Shown: positions 23,301 through 32,900 of the stretch, piece by piece
How the letters are laid out: every line of letters starts with the position of its first letter
Position numbering within the stretch: the stretch's first letter is position 1
Assembly (NCBI RefSeq): GCF_001908095.1
Contig: NZ_MKGR01000032.1
Coordinates: 1 to 35,003 of the forward strand
Direction of reading: 5' to 3'
Length of the DNA stretch: 35,003 nucleotides
DNA from: Xenorhabdus thuongxuanensis
GTDB lineage: Bacteria; Pseudomonadota; Gammaproteobacteria; Enterobacterales; Enterobacteriaceae
Made by a program: the position numbers and the translations under genes
The notes under the pieces: model-generated
Told to the model about the DNA's origin: nothing
The model's database searches: none
The model's input: only the letters and a program-made list of their open reading frames with translations

Positions 23301-26300
23301 TTGGCAAAAACTCCTGAGGGTGAAACAAATCAGCCGCCATGACCATTTCTTTGAACTCGGTGGCCATTCGCTGATGATTGTCAGTCTGATCGAAGAGCTG
23401 CGTAGTATCGGCAGGAAACTCGAGGTTCGCAGTGTATTCGCCTCACCTGTCCTCGCCGATATGGCTCAGGCTATCCAGCATGATACCCAGGCTTTCGTGG
23501 TGCCCCCCAACCTTATTCCTGATGGCTGCACAGCCATTACCCCCGATATGTTGCCACTAGTTTCGCTTTCCCAATCTGAGATTGATGCCATCGCTGATAC
23601 CGTTTCCGGCGGAGTAAGTAATATACAGGATATCTATCCATTGGCCCCGTTGCAGGAAGGTATTCTGTTCCATTACCGAATGCAGGCACAAGGTGATACC
23701 TACCTGTTGCAGAGCCTGTTCGCGTTCAATTCTCGCGATCGTCTCGATAGCTTTCTGGCTGCCTTGCAACAGGTGATCAACCGCCATGATATCCTGCGCA
23801 CTTCCGTCTTCTGGCAAGGATTGACACAACCGGTGCAGGTGGTCTGGCGCAAGGCACCTCTCACTATCCGTGAGTTCACGCCAACCACAACGGACTCTAT
23901 TCCCGCACAGTTACAGGCTCACACGGATCCGCGCCAGCACCGTATCAATTTGAACCGTGCACCCCTCTTTGCCACTGATATTGCCTATGATCCGCTACAG
24001 GATGAATGGCTGCTGGCCTTGCGTTTCCATCATCTGGTCAGCGACCATATGACACTGGATCTGATTTTTGCTGAAATAGCGCTAATATTGCAAGGACAAC
24101 AAACACTGCCTACGGCACTGCCCTATCGCAACTTTATCGCCCAAACCCTGAACGTACCAGCCGCAAAGCATGAAGCCTATTTTCGTGCTCAACTCGCCGA
24201 TATTGATGCGCCAACGGCACCATTTGGTGTGCTGTCGATACCGGATAACCAAACATTAAGCGAGGGTAACGCCATCACCGAAGCCCGCCTTCCTCTTGCC
24301 CCTGAGCTGGCGGAAGCCATTCGCAGCCAGGCTCGGCGCATAGGGATCAGCGCGAGTGTCTTATTTCATGTGGCCTGGGCACAGGTATTGGCTCATACCA
24401 GTGGTCGTGACGATATCGTTTTTGGTTCCGTACTATTGGGTCGTCTGCAAAGCGGTGCGGGTGCCGGCCAAATACTGGGCATGTTTATCAATACCCTGCC
24501 AGTGCGTGTCTCCCTGGCTGATCGCAATGTGCAAACGGTGGTGCAAGCCACCTACGAAAACTTGATGACGCTACTGGAACATGAACAAGCACCATTGGCA
24601 CTGGCACAAAGTTGTAGTGGTGTTACGCAACCCATGCCGCTGTTCAGTTCCCTGCTTAATTACCGTCATTCCCAAGCCAATGAAGCGAATGCGGTTAATA
24701 TCTGGTCAGATATGCGCGTCATCGCAACACAGGAACGAACCAACTATCCCATTACGCTATCGGTAGATGATTTAGGTGTTGGTTTTCACCTGACCACCCA
24801 CACTGTGGCTGATATCGATCCAGTTCGTGTAACCCATTACCTGCTGACAGCCATTAGTGGCCTGATCGATGCTTTGGTACATAATCCGCAACACATGATT
24901 TTGGACGTTCCGATCTTACCGACGGCAGAGCGGCAACAAGTGCTGGCAGATTTTAACGACAGCCAAACCGATTTCCCACAAGGTGCACTGATCCACCAGC
25001 TATTTGAAGCACGGGCTGAACAGCATGCTGATACCATCGCTGTCGTCTACGAAAACCAGACACTGAGCTATGGCGAACTGAATCAACGTGCCAATCGTCT
25101 GGCCCACCACTTGATTGCACTGGGCGTGCGGCCGGATGATCGGGTGGCAATTTGTGCCGAACGCAGTCTGGACACCATTGTGGGATTACTCGGCATCCTT
25201 AAGGCTGGCGGAGCTTATGTCCCGCTCGATCCCGCTTATCCCACTGAACGATTGGCCTATATGCTCGAAGATGCTACTCCGGTGGTATTACTGACCCAGA
25301 TAGCAAAATTTGACAGGCTGTATAACAGCGTACCTGCAACTGTACCTATAGTCGTGCTGGATGCCCAGAAAACGTTACTAGAGGAACAACCGACTCATAA
25401 CCCTAATTCACAGGCATTGCACCTGACATCACAAAATTTGGCCTATGTGATCTATACCTCTGGCTCTACAGGGCAACCCAAAGGCGTGATGGTCGAGCAC
25501 CGCAGTGTTAATCGGCTGGTTATCAATAGTGCCTATGCCGATATCGGAGCCCGCGACTGCGTTGCCCATTGTGCCAATATCGCTTTTGATGCATCGACAT
25601 GGGAAATCTGGTCTGCCCTGCTCAATGGGGCACGCCTGCATGTGGTTCCGCAATCTGTGCTGCTCAATCCTGCACATTTCTGCAATGCGCTGATTAAAGG
25701 AGGAGTCACCGCTCTCTGGTTGACGGTGGGTTTGTTCAACGAATATCTCGATAGCCTCAAGCCCTTGTTTGGGCAGTTACGTTACCTGCTTACCGGTGGC
25801 GATGTACTCGATCCGAGGAAGATACAACAGGTGCAATTGGCTGCGCCACAACCCGTACACCTGATTAACGGATATGGTCCAACAGAAACCACCACGTTTA
25901 CCACCACCTACGAGATTACTTCCCCCGTGGATGTAACCCGTTCCATTCCTATTGGCCGCCCGATTGCCAATACCCAAGTTTATATTCTGGATGCACGTGG
26001 TCAGCCCGTTCCTCTTGGTGTTGCCGGAGAAATTTATATCGCAGGTGCTGGTGTTGCCCGTGGTTATCTGAATCGTCCTGAACTCACCGCCGAACGCTTC
26101 CTGACCGATCCATTCTCCCAGCATCCAAATGCCCGTATGTACAAAACTGGCGACCTAGGTCGTTGGCTGCCCGATGGCAATATCGAATACCTTGGTCGCT
26201 ATGATTTCCAGGTCAAATTGCGTGGCTTCCGCATTGAATTAGGGGAAATCGAGGCTCAATTGATGCAATGCCAAGGGGTGCGCGAAGCGGTAGTGATTGC

Positions 26301-26865
26301 CCGTGAAGATGAGTCGGGTCAAAAACGGCTGGTCGCCTATCTGCGGCCTCTGGATGGTACTGAACTGGTGCCGGCCGAATTGCGCCAGCAACTCTCCCAA
26401 CACCTGGCCGACTATATGTTACCCGGCGCCTTTGTGACATTGGAATTTTTCCCGCTGAACGCTAATGGCAAACTCGACCGTCAGGCACTCCCTGAGCCTG
26501 ATGCGTCCGCTGTGGTTGCACGCCACTATGAAGCACCGATCAGTGCGGCAGAAATTATTCTGGCCCAAATCTGGCAAGACTTGTTGGGATTGGAGCGAAT
26601 CGGTCGCCACGATAACTTTTTTGAACTTGGCGGCCACTCATTGATGATCGCGCAATTAGCAACACGCATACAAGATGAATTTCTGGTCGATATCCCTATC
26701 TCCTCGTTGTTTCTTTCTCCTCAATTGGCGGAACAGGCCGGCATCATCCTTACCACCCAACTGGATGCTATAGGGAACAGCAATATTGAATCACTCGAGA
26801 ACGAACTGGATTTAATGTCAACCGAAGAATTAATGGCAATTTTAGGCGGAGACAGCAACAAATGA
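20215..26865 (+). CDS. Bimodular NRPS (C-A-T-Cdual-A-T), Val-Val type
   Basis: Complete two-module synthetase of about 2,216 residues that should add two residues to the chain received from the upstream protein. Order: basic N-terminal helix (residues 1-32), LCL condensation domain (SFAQRRLWF, HHIITDGWS), A domain, T (Ser1052), dual C/E domain from residue 1094, A domain, T (Ser2142), and a C-terminal docking tail ending EELMAILGGDSNK. Both A domains read DAWWLGGTFK, one residue from the well-known valine code DAFWLGGTFK. The dual domain carries HYRMQAQGD where its siblings have HHLLxxQGD, so epimerization may be impaired. I chose the ATG at 20215 because AAGG lies 6 bases upstream and the protein then aligns with gene 3 (MN..LK.A.L). 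The in-frame ATG at 20200, overlapping the previous TAA, would add MTRLN. No thioesterase, so the chain passes on to gene 3. Confidence 0.95.
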   Translation: MNINDLKRAALEKRLEEQLKTRGDQQQPAFIKPADRHQPLPLSFAQRRLWFISQLDPAACQAYHLPVTLRLTGQLDCHALKTSLDRLIARHESLRTRFVLIEGQPCQHIDPADISFALSCHDLRPLDPALRTLRVAELADIEAQASFDLAQGPLIRGQLLQLADDEYVLLLTLHHIITDGWSVGVLVQELGTFYRATLDGHHDDPLPPLPIQYADYAVWQQEQLQGTAFTAQRDFWCAQLADAPALLTLPTDRPRPAVQTYAGNRVPVHVDADLLALLKVLGQRHNTTLFMTLLSAWSLVLARLSGQDDIVIGTPVANRPQHELEGLMGFFVNTLALRVTFHDGFNVADLLAQVRERALAAYAHQDLPFEQVVEALQPERSLSYNPLFQVMLALNNTPAQALVLPGLQLMTIAQDHRNAHFDLTLSLSETETGLIGELEYATDLFDTTTVERMVVYLTHVLTAMVTDETQQITTLPMLPASERQQLLVDFNATQADFPQDALIHQLFEAQAAQHPDTLAVVYEDQILSYSELNQRANRLAHYLITLGVRPDDRIAICAERSLDTIVGLLGILKAGGAYVPLDPAYPAERLAYMLEDATPVVLLTQTAQFDRLHDSVPATVPVIVLDAHKTLLEIQPTHNPQAHTLGLTSHHLAYVIYTSGSTGQPKGVMVEHRSVLRLIVNSGFADIDPNDCVAHCANIAFDASTWEIWSALLNGACLHVVPQSVLLDPAHFCNALIKGGVTALWLTVGLFNEYLNSLKPLFGQLRYLLTGGDVLDPRKIQQVQLTESQPTHLISGYGPTETTTFATTYEITSPIDVTRSIPVGRPIANTRIYILDAQGQPVPVGVAGEIYIGGIGVARGYLNRLELTTERFLADPFALEPDARMYKTGDLARWLPDGNIEYLGRNDFQVKLRGFRIELGEIEIQLRQCHGVREAVVLAREDEPGQKRLVAYLLPQTGIELVPFDLRHQLSQYLTEYMLPSAFVILDAFPLTPNGKLDRQALPVPDLSAVVARSYAAPVGEREIALVQIWQKLLRVKQISRHDHFFELGGHSLMIVSLIEELRSIGRKLEVRSVFASPVLADMAQAIQHDTQAFVVPPNLIPDGCTAITPDMLPLVSLSQSEIDAIADTVSGGVSNIQDIYPLAPLQEGILFHYRMQAQGDTYLLQSLFAFNSRDRLDSFLAALQQVINRHDILRTSVFWQGLTQPVQVVWRKAPLTIREFTPTTTDSIPAQLQAHTDPRQHRINLNRAPLFATDIAYDPLQDEWLLALRFHHLVSDHMTLDLIFAEIALILQGQQTLPTALPYRNFIAQTLNVPAAKHEAYFRAQLADIDAPTAPFGVLSIPDNQTLSEGNAITEARLPLAPELAEAIRSQARRIGISASVLFHVAWAQVLAHTSGRDDIVFGSVLLGRLQSGAGAGQILGMFINTLPVRVSLADRNVQTVVQATYENLMTLLEHEQAPLALAQSCSGVTQPMPLFSSLLNYRHSQANEANAVNIWSDMRVIATQERTNYPITLSVDDLGVGFHLTTHTVADIDPVRVTHYLLTAISGLIDALVHNPQHMILDVPILPTAERQQVLADFNDSQTDFPQGALIHQLFEARAEQHADTIAVVYENQTLSYGELNQRANRLAHHLIALGVRPDDRVAICAERSLDTIVGLLGILKAGGAYVPLDPAYPTERLAYMLEDATPVVLLTQIAKFDRLYNSVPATVPIVVLDAQKTLLEEQPTHNPNSQALHLTSQNLAYVIYTSGSTGQPKGVMVEHRSVNRLVINSAYADIGARDCVAHCANIAFDASTWEIWSALLNGARLHVVPQSVLLNPAHFCNALIKGGVTALWLTVGLFNEYLDSLKPLFGQLRYLLTGGDVLDPRKIQQVQLAAPQPVHLINGYGPTETTTFTTTYEITSPVDVTRSIPIGRPIANTQVYILDARGQPVPLGVAGEIYIAGAGVARGYLNRPELTAERFLTDPFSQHPNARMYKTGDLGRWLPDGNIEYLGRYDFQVKLRGFRIELGEIEAQLMQCQGVREAVVIAREDESGQKRLVAYLRPLDGTELVPAELRQQLSQHLADYMLPGAFVTLEFFPLNANGKLDRQALPEPDASAVVARHYEAPISAAEIILAQIWQDLLGLERIGRHDNFFELGGHSLMIAQLATRIQDEFLVDIPISSLFLSPQLAEQAGIILTTQLDAIGNSNIESLENELDLMSTEELMAILGGDSNK
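20311..23493 (+). other. Module M7: C(LCL)-A(Val-like)-T
   Basis: LCL domain with SFAQRRLWFISQLD and HHIITDGWS (first His codon at 20734). The A domain reads DAWWLGGTFK (FDASTWE, LWLTVGLFN, LLTGGD, SGYGPTETTTF), Val-like. The stretch around its pocket is nearly the same in DNA as that of M2 in gene 1. The carrier region reads IWQKLLRVKQISRHDHFFELGGHSLMIVSL, serine codon 23368-23370, with LRVK where siblings have LGLE. The residue should be epimerized by M8 if that dual domain is active. Confidence 0.85.
22160..22695 (+). repeat. Val-type A-domain core, copy 3 (M7), near-twin of M2
   Basis: Shares with M2 the GTCCTTCGTCTCATCG block (about 22238), the GSGFADIDPNDC region and the ACLHVV segment, while M6 and M8 have ARLHVV. 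Upstream of the pocket it is instead closest to M8 (shared AERSLDTIVGLLGILK, and a two-residue-longer PATVP linker). It therefore looks like a mosaic of two sources. Confidence 0.65.
23494..26760 (+). other. Module M8: C(dual C/E, altered motif)-A(Val-like)-T
   Basis: Clearly of the dual family from its leader (VVPPN, AITPDMLPLVSL, IQDIYPLAPLQEG) and its intact HHLVSDHMT condensation motif. The epimerization-associated motif at 23671-23697 is HYRMQAQGD: the second His is Tyr, and the two hydrophobic positions after it are Arg-Met. A-domain pocket DAWWLGGTFK, Val-like. The hinge core reads GRYDFQVK instead of GRNDFQVK. Carrier serine codon 26638-26640 in GGHSLMIAQL, followed by TRIQDEF and the C-terminal tail. 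Confidence 0.83.
26761..26862 (+). other. C-terminal docking tail of gene 2 product
   Basis: The last 34 residues are acidic (ESLENELDLMSTEELMAIL) and end in GGDSNK, closely matching the tail of the gene 1 product. The similarity means both proteins may present nearly interchangeable docking surfaces to downstream partners. Function inferred. Confidence 0.65.
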
Positions 26866-26879
26866 TAAGGAATAACATG
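26866..26879 (+). promoter_or_regulatory. RBS and start choice for gene 3 (double ATG)
   Basis: AAGGA at 26867-26871 sits 5 bases before the ATG at 26877, a good ribosome binding site. An in-frame ATG at 26862 overlaps the TGA of gene 2 (ATGA) and would add five residues (MIRNN). The layout repeats that of the gene 1/gene 2 junction, including the exact 15-base spacing between the two ATGs. Confidence 0.65.
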
Positions 26880-26975
26880 AACCGTGATAACCTGAAACAT
26901 GCTGTTTTACAAAAGAAAATTAAAGAGAAATTACAACATAACAAGCATCATCAGAAGCGGCCACCAATCAAGCAG
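26877..26975 (+). other. N-terminal docking helix of gene 3 product
   Basis: The first 33 residues form a strongly basic, probably helical leader (LKHAVLQKKIKEKLQ, then HNKHHQKR) before the condensation domain. It aligns with the leader of gene 2 but is more basic and His-rich. It is likely to receive the acidic tail of the gene 2 product. Confidence 0.6.
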
Positions 26976-29900
26976 GCAGTCCGTGATCTTCCTCTGCCAT
27001 TGTCCTTCGCCCAGCAACGGTTGTGGTTCCTTAACCAACTCGAGCCTGCCGCCAGTTTGGCCTATCATCTTCCAATAGCGCTGCGCCTGACGGGTCAACT
27101 TAACCGTGATGCCCTGACTAACGCACTCGATCGCCTGATTGCGCGTCACGAAAGCCTGCGTACCCGCTTTATACTGATTGAAGGTCATCCCTGCCAATAC
27201 ATTGATTCTTCTGATATTGGCTTTACCCTGTCCTGCCATGATCTGCGTCCGTTAGACACCGAAACACGCACTAACCGTCTCGCCAAACTGACCGCCCTTG
27301 AAGCACAGGCACCTTTCGACCTGACCCAAGGCCCATTGATCCGCGGCCAACTGTTACAGCTAACGGATGAAGAACATGTGTTATTGCTCACCCAGCATCA
27401 CATCATTTCTGACGGCTGGTCTATCGGGGTGCTGGTGCACGAACTGGGTGCGCTCTATCGTGCGGCTCTCAACAACCATGATGATCCGCTTCCGTCACTG
27501 CCCATTCAGTATGTTGACTATGCCGTCTGGCAGCGCGAGTGGTTACAAGGCACCATCCTTGCCAAACAACGCGATTTCTGGTGTACGCAACTTAAGGGCA
27601 CCCCAGCCTTGCTGACGCTGCCCACGGATCGGCCACGCCCCTCCGTACAGACTTATGCAGGTAGACAGGTGCCTGTTCAGTTTGATGCGGCCTTGCTGGC
27701 ATCACTTAAGTCATTTGGACAACGGCATCACACCACTCTGTTTATGACTGTACTGGCAGCCTGGAGTATTGTACTCGCCCGACTCAGTGGGCAGGATGAC
27801 ATTGTCATCGGCACGCCAGTCGCCAACCGCCCGCACCGTGAACTTGAGGGGTTGGTTGGTTTCTTTGTCAATACGCTGGCCTTGCGTGTCACTTTCAAAG
27901 ATGATCTCAATGTGGCAGATCTGCTTGCTCAGGTTCGGGAACGGGCGCTTGCTGCCTATGCCCATCAGGATCTGCCTTTTGAACAGGTGGTGGAAGCGCT
28001 CCAGCCTGAACGTAGCCTAAGCTATAGTCCGATCTTCCAAGTGATGTTGGCTTTAAACAATACGCCCGCCAGAACCCTGACGTTACCAGGCCTGCAACTC
28101 ACTCAAATTGAACAAGCACGTCACAGTACCCACTTCGATATGACCTTATCGCTGACCGAAAACGAATCTGGTCTGTTCGGCGAACTGGAATATGCCGTTG
28201 ATCTGTTTGATTCCTCAACGATAGAACGTATGACCGGCTATTTGAAACGGGTACTTGTGGCAATGACAAGCGATGCCGGACAAGATATTACCAAACAAAC
28301 CATTGCCAGCCTGCCAATATTGTCAGCATCGGAGCGGCACCAATTGTTGGTGGAATTTAACACCACTCAAGCCGATTTCCCACAGGAAGCCCTGATCCAT
28401 CAACTGGTCGAAGCGCAAACTGCACAAACGCCCAATGCGACGGCAGTAGTGTGTGGAAAACAGTCTCTTAGCTATGGGGAATTGAATCGCTATGCCAATC
28501 ATCTGGCTCATCATTTGATTACACTGGGGATAAATCCAGACGATCGAATTGCTATCTGTGTCGAACGCAGTTTAGAAATGGTGGTAGGATTACTGGCTAT
28601 TCTTAAAGCGGGAGGCGCTTATGTCCCGCTCGATCCTGCTTATCCAACCAGCCGATTGGCCTATATGCTTGAAGATGCGGCTCCCGTCATGGTCATCACC
28701 CAGAAAAAGCTAATCGACAGACTGATCAGCTCCGTACCTACGGTATTCATCGACAATCTGCTCGACAATGACAATCACGAACCCTTAAGTCAATCGACAG
28801 ACAATCCCGATGCGCAATCTCTGGGTTTAACATCAAATCATCTGGCCTACGTGATCTACACATCAGGCTCCACCGGCTCCCCCAAAGGGGTTGCTATTGC
28901 CCATCGTAATACCGTGAATTTTCTGACCTGGGTCCAACGAACTTTTCGCCCCGAAGCATTGGCTCATACTCTGTTCGCGACTTCATTTAATTTTGATTTG
29001 TCCGTGTACGAATGTTTTGCGCCACTGATTTCTGGGGGCACAGTTCATATTGTTTCTGATGCCCTGTCGTTAATCGCGACCAAACCCTCTTCTACAGAAC
29101 ATGCGATCAGCCTGATTAATACAGTGCCATCGGCCATCGCACATTTGAGCGAGACAAACGCCATTCCGCCCACCGTTAAAACCATTAATTTGGCAGGGGA
29201 AGCGCTGAAACCTCATATCGTCGAACATTTGTTTACCCATTCAGATGTAGAAGATATCTGCAATCTCTATGGTCCTTCGGAGACGACAACGTATTCGACC
29301 TGGACATGCATGAATCGAATGACAAATGCGGTTTCTCATATTGGTCGCCCCATCGCCAATACCCGGATCTATATTCTTGACGTCGTCGGTCAACCTGTTC
29401 CCCTTGGGGTTAGCGGCGAAATTTATATCGCCGGTGCCGGTGTGGCTCGCGGTTACCTGAATCGACCTGAACTCACTGCTGAGCGCTTCCTAAGCGATCC
29501 CTTTTCTTCAGAACCGAATGCGCGTATGTATAAAACCGGTGATCTGGGTCGCTGGCTGCCCGATGGCAATATCGAATACCTTGGCCGCAATGATTTTCAG
29601 GTCAAGCTGCGCGGATTCCGCATTGAATTAGGGGAAATCGAGGCCCAACTGATGCAATGTCAAGGCGTGCGCGAAGCGGTGGTAATTGCCCGTGAAGATG
29701 AACCGGGGCAGAAACGGTTGGTCGCCTATCTGCGGCCTCTGGATAGTACTGAACTGGTGCCGGCCGAATTGCGCCAGCAACTCGCCCAACACCTCGCTGA
29801 TTATATGTTGCCCAGCGCCTTTATGACATTGGACACTTTCCCGCTGAACTCTAATGGCAAACTTGACCGTCAGGCCCTGCCTGTCCCCACTACATCTGCG

Positions 29901-32900
29901 ATGATAGCTCGCGGCTATGAAACGCCGGTCGGAGAGATAGAAACCACTTTAGCCCGGATCTGGCAAGATTTGCTGGGACTGGAACAAGTCAGTCGTCATG
30001 ACCATTTCTTTGAACTCGGCGGACACTCATTGATGATCGTCAACCTGATTGAACAACTGCATAACCTGGGTTGGCGGCTTGACGTGCGCAGTGTGTTCGC
30101 GACCCCGATCCTCAGTGAGCTGGCGCAAACCATCCTGGCATATCAAGACAATCCCTGCTCTTTCGAAGTGCCACCCCAGCTTATTCCCGCAGGCTGTACT
30201 TCCATTAGCCCGGATATGCTGCCGCTGGTTTCGTTGTCCCAAAACGAGATTGACGCTATCGTCGCGGCTGTACCAGAAGGAGCCGCCAATGTGCAGGATA
30301 TCTATCCACTGGCACCGTTACAGGAAGGCATTCTCTTCCAGCACTTGCTACAGACACAAGGTGATGATTATCTGTTGCAAAGCCTGCTCGCTTTCGATAC
30401 CCGCAAACGTCTTGATGCCTTTTTAGCTGCGTTGCAACACATTATCGATCGCCATGACATTCTGCGAACTGCCGCCTATTGGCAAGATCTGGCTCAGCCA
30501 GTTCAGGTGGTTTGGCGTCAGGCATCGCTACATATCAATATTTTCACCCCAACCACAGAAAGCGATGTTTTATCGCAACTACGTGCTGGCACAGATCCGC
30601 GCCAACATCGCCTCGATCTGAGCCGCGCGCCGCTGTTCGCCGCAGATATCGCCCATGATCCTGTACACAATGAATGGTTGTTATCTTTGCGTTTTCATCA
30701 TCTGGTCAGTGACCATATGACACTGGAGCTGATTTTCGCTGAGATTGCCCACATGTTGCAGGGAAATGCCGCCATGCTGCCCACTGCGCTACCTTATCGC
30801 AACTTTATTGCCCGGATATTAAGTGTGCCAGTAGCAGAGCATGAAGCCTATTTCCGTGACCAACTGGCTGATATTGATGAGCCAACCGCTCCCTACGGGA
30901 TACTCAACGTACCCAGCGATAATCGGGCTATCAACGAACACTGTCTGTCGCTTGATCCCACTTTGGCGAAGGTGATTCGCTCTCAGGCTCGCCGTTTAGG
31001 CATCAGTCCCGGCGTTCTGTTTCATGTCGCGTGGGCGCAAGTGCTGGCACAAACCAGTGGTCATGACGATGTGGTCTTTGGCTCGGTATTATTGGGGCGT
31101 TTGCAGGGGATCGCAGGAGCCAACAGAATATTGGGTATGTTTATTAACACGCTGCCGATACGGATTACTCTGATCGGACTCAGCGTACAAGAAGTAGTAC
31201 AGACCACCTATCGCAATCTGACCCTGTTATTAGAACATGAACAGGCACCATTATCGCTGGCACAACGATGCAGTGGCGTAGCCCAACCGATGCCGTTGTT
31301 CAGTGCCTTATTGAATTATCGTCACAGTCAATCTGGTGAAGTAGAAACGGTCGATTCAGCCTGGGCTGGGATACGTATCCTGGCGGCAGAAGAACGAACC
31401 AACTATCCAATCACGCTATCAGTGGATGATATGGGGACTGGTTTCCACTTAACTGCCCAAACTGTGACGAATATTGACCCTGCACGCATAATCCATTATC
31501 TGATCACTGCCATCAGCGGTCTTATTGATGCACTCACTCATAACCCACAGCAACCCATTCTGCACGTGTCGATCCTACCTCCTCTGGAGCAACAACAACT
31601 GTTGGCAGGCTTCAATGCCACACAAGCCGATTTTCCGCAGGAGGCCCTGATTCATCAACTGTTTGAAATAGAAGCGATACAGCATCCCGACGCTATCGCC
31701 GTGGTGTCCGGTGAACAGTCACTTAGCTATGGTGAACTGAATCGCCGTGCCAATCGCTTAGCACATCATTTAATAACGTTGGGTGTATGCCCAGATGATC
31801 GTGTCGCGATGTGTGTCGAACGCAGTCTGGAAATGGTAGTTGGTTTGCTTGGTATCCTCAAGGCTGGTGGGGCTTATGTGCCACTTGATCCGGCTTATCC
31901 TGCCGAACGGCTGGCCTATATGCTTGAAGACTCGGCACCAGCAGTGGTACTGACCCAAAGAACATGGCTTGATATTTTTACAAATACTGAATCAACTGAT
32001 GCTATTCCTATCATCACACTTGATGTCCAGGATCCCTTCATGGAAACACAGCCAGATCACAATCCAGAGGTATCAGGTCTGACTGCCCATCATCTAGCTT
32101 ATGTTGTTTATACTTCTGGCTCCACCGGCTTACCCAAAGGGGTAATGAGTAGTCACCGAGCCTTATGCAATCGGTTATTGTGGTTCGTCCGAGATATCGC
32201 AATTCCGCCATTAGTTGGAGCGCTAAAAACCAGTATCAGCTTTGTCGATTCAGTGACTGAAACCTTGGGCGTGCTACTGGCAGGTGGCAAACTGGTCGTT
32301 TTTGATAACCATGAAGTCAAAGATCCCATCCGTTTCAGTGAAGGCTTGCAGCGTTTTGATGTTAACTACTTGGTCGTCGTACCTTCCCTCTTGAAAATAT
32401 TGATACAAGGTAGTGATAAACAAGGCGATAAAGGTCATTATCTGAAATCAATTAAGATGTTGATTTGCAGCGGAGAACAGCTTGCACCTGAGTTAGCACA
32501 ACAAGTAGTCACTGAGTATCCCTGGCTCCGTCTCCTTAATTTCTATGGTTCGTCCGAGATCAATGGTGATGCCACTTGGTATGAATATTCTGCTCAGTCA
32601 GGTGTACCGGCAGTTTCAGTGATTGGCCGACCCATCGCCAATACCCAAAGCTATATTCTCGATTCCCAAGGGCAACTCACTCCCTTTGGTGTCACGGGGG
32701 AAATTTATATCGCTGGCGTTAGTCTGGCTCGCGGTTATCTAAACCAGCCTGAACTGACTATTGAGCGTTTCCTTGCCGATCCGTTCTCTTCAGAGCCAAA
32801 CGCCCGTATGTATAAAACCGGCGATCTGGGTCGCTGGTTGCCCGATGGTACGATTGAATACCTTGGCCGCAATGATTTTCAGGTCAAGCTGCGCGGCTTC

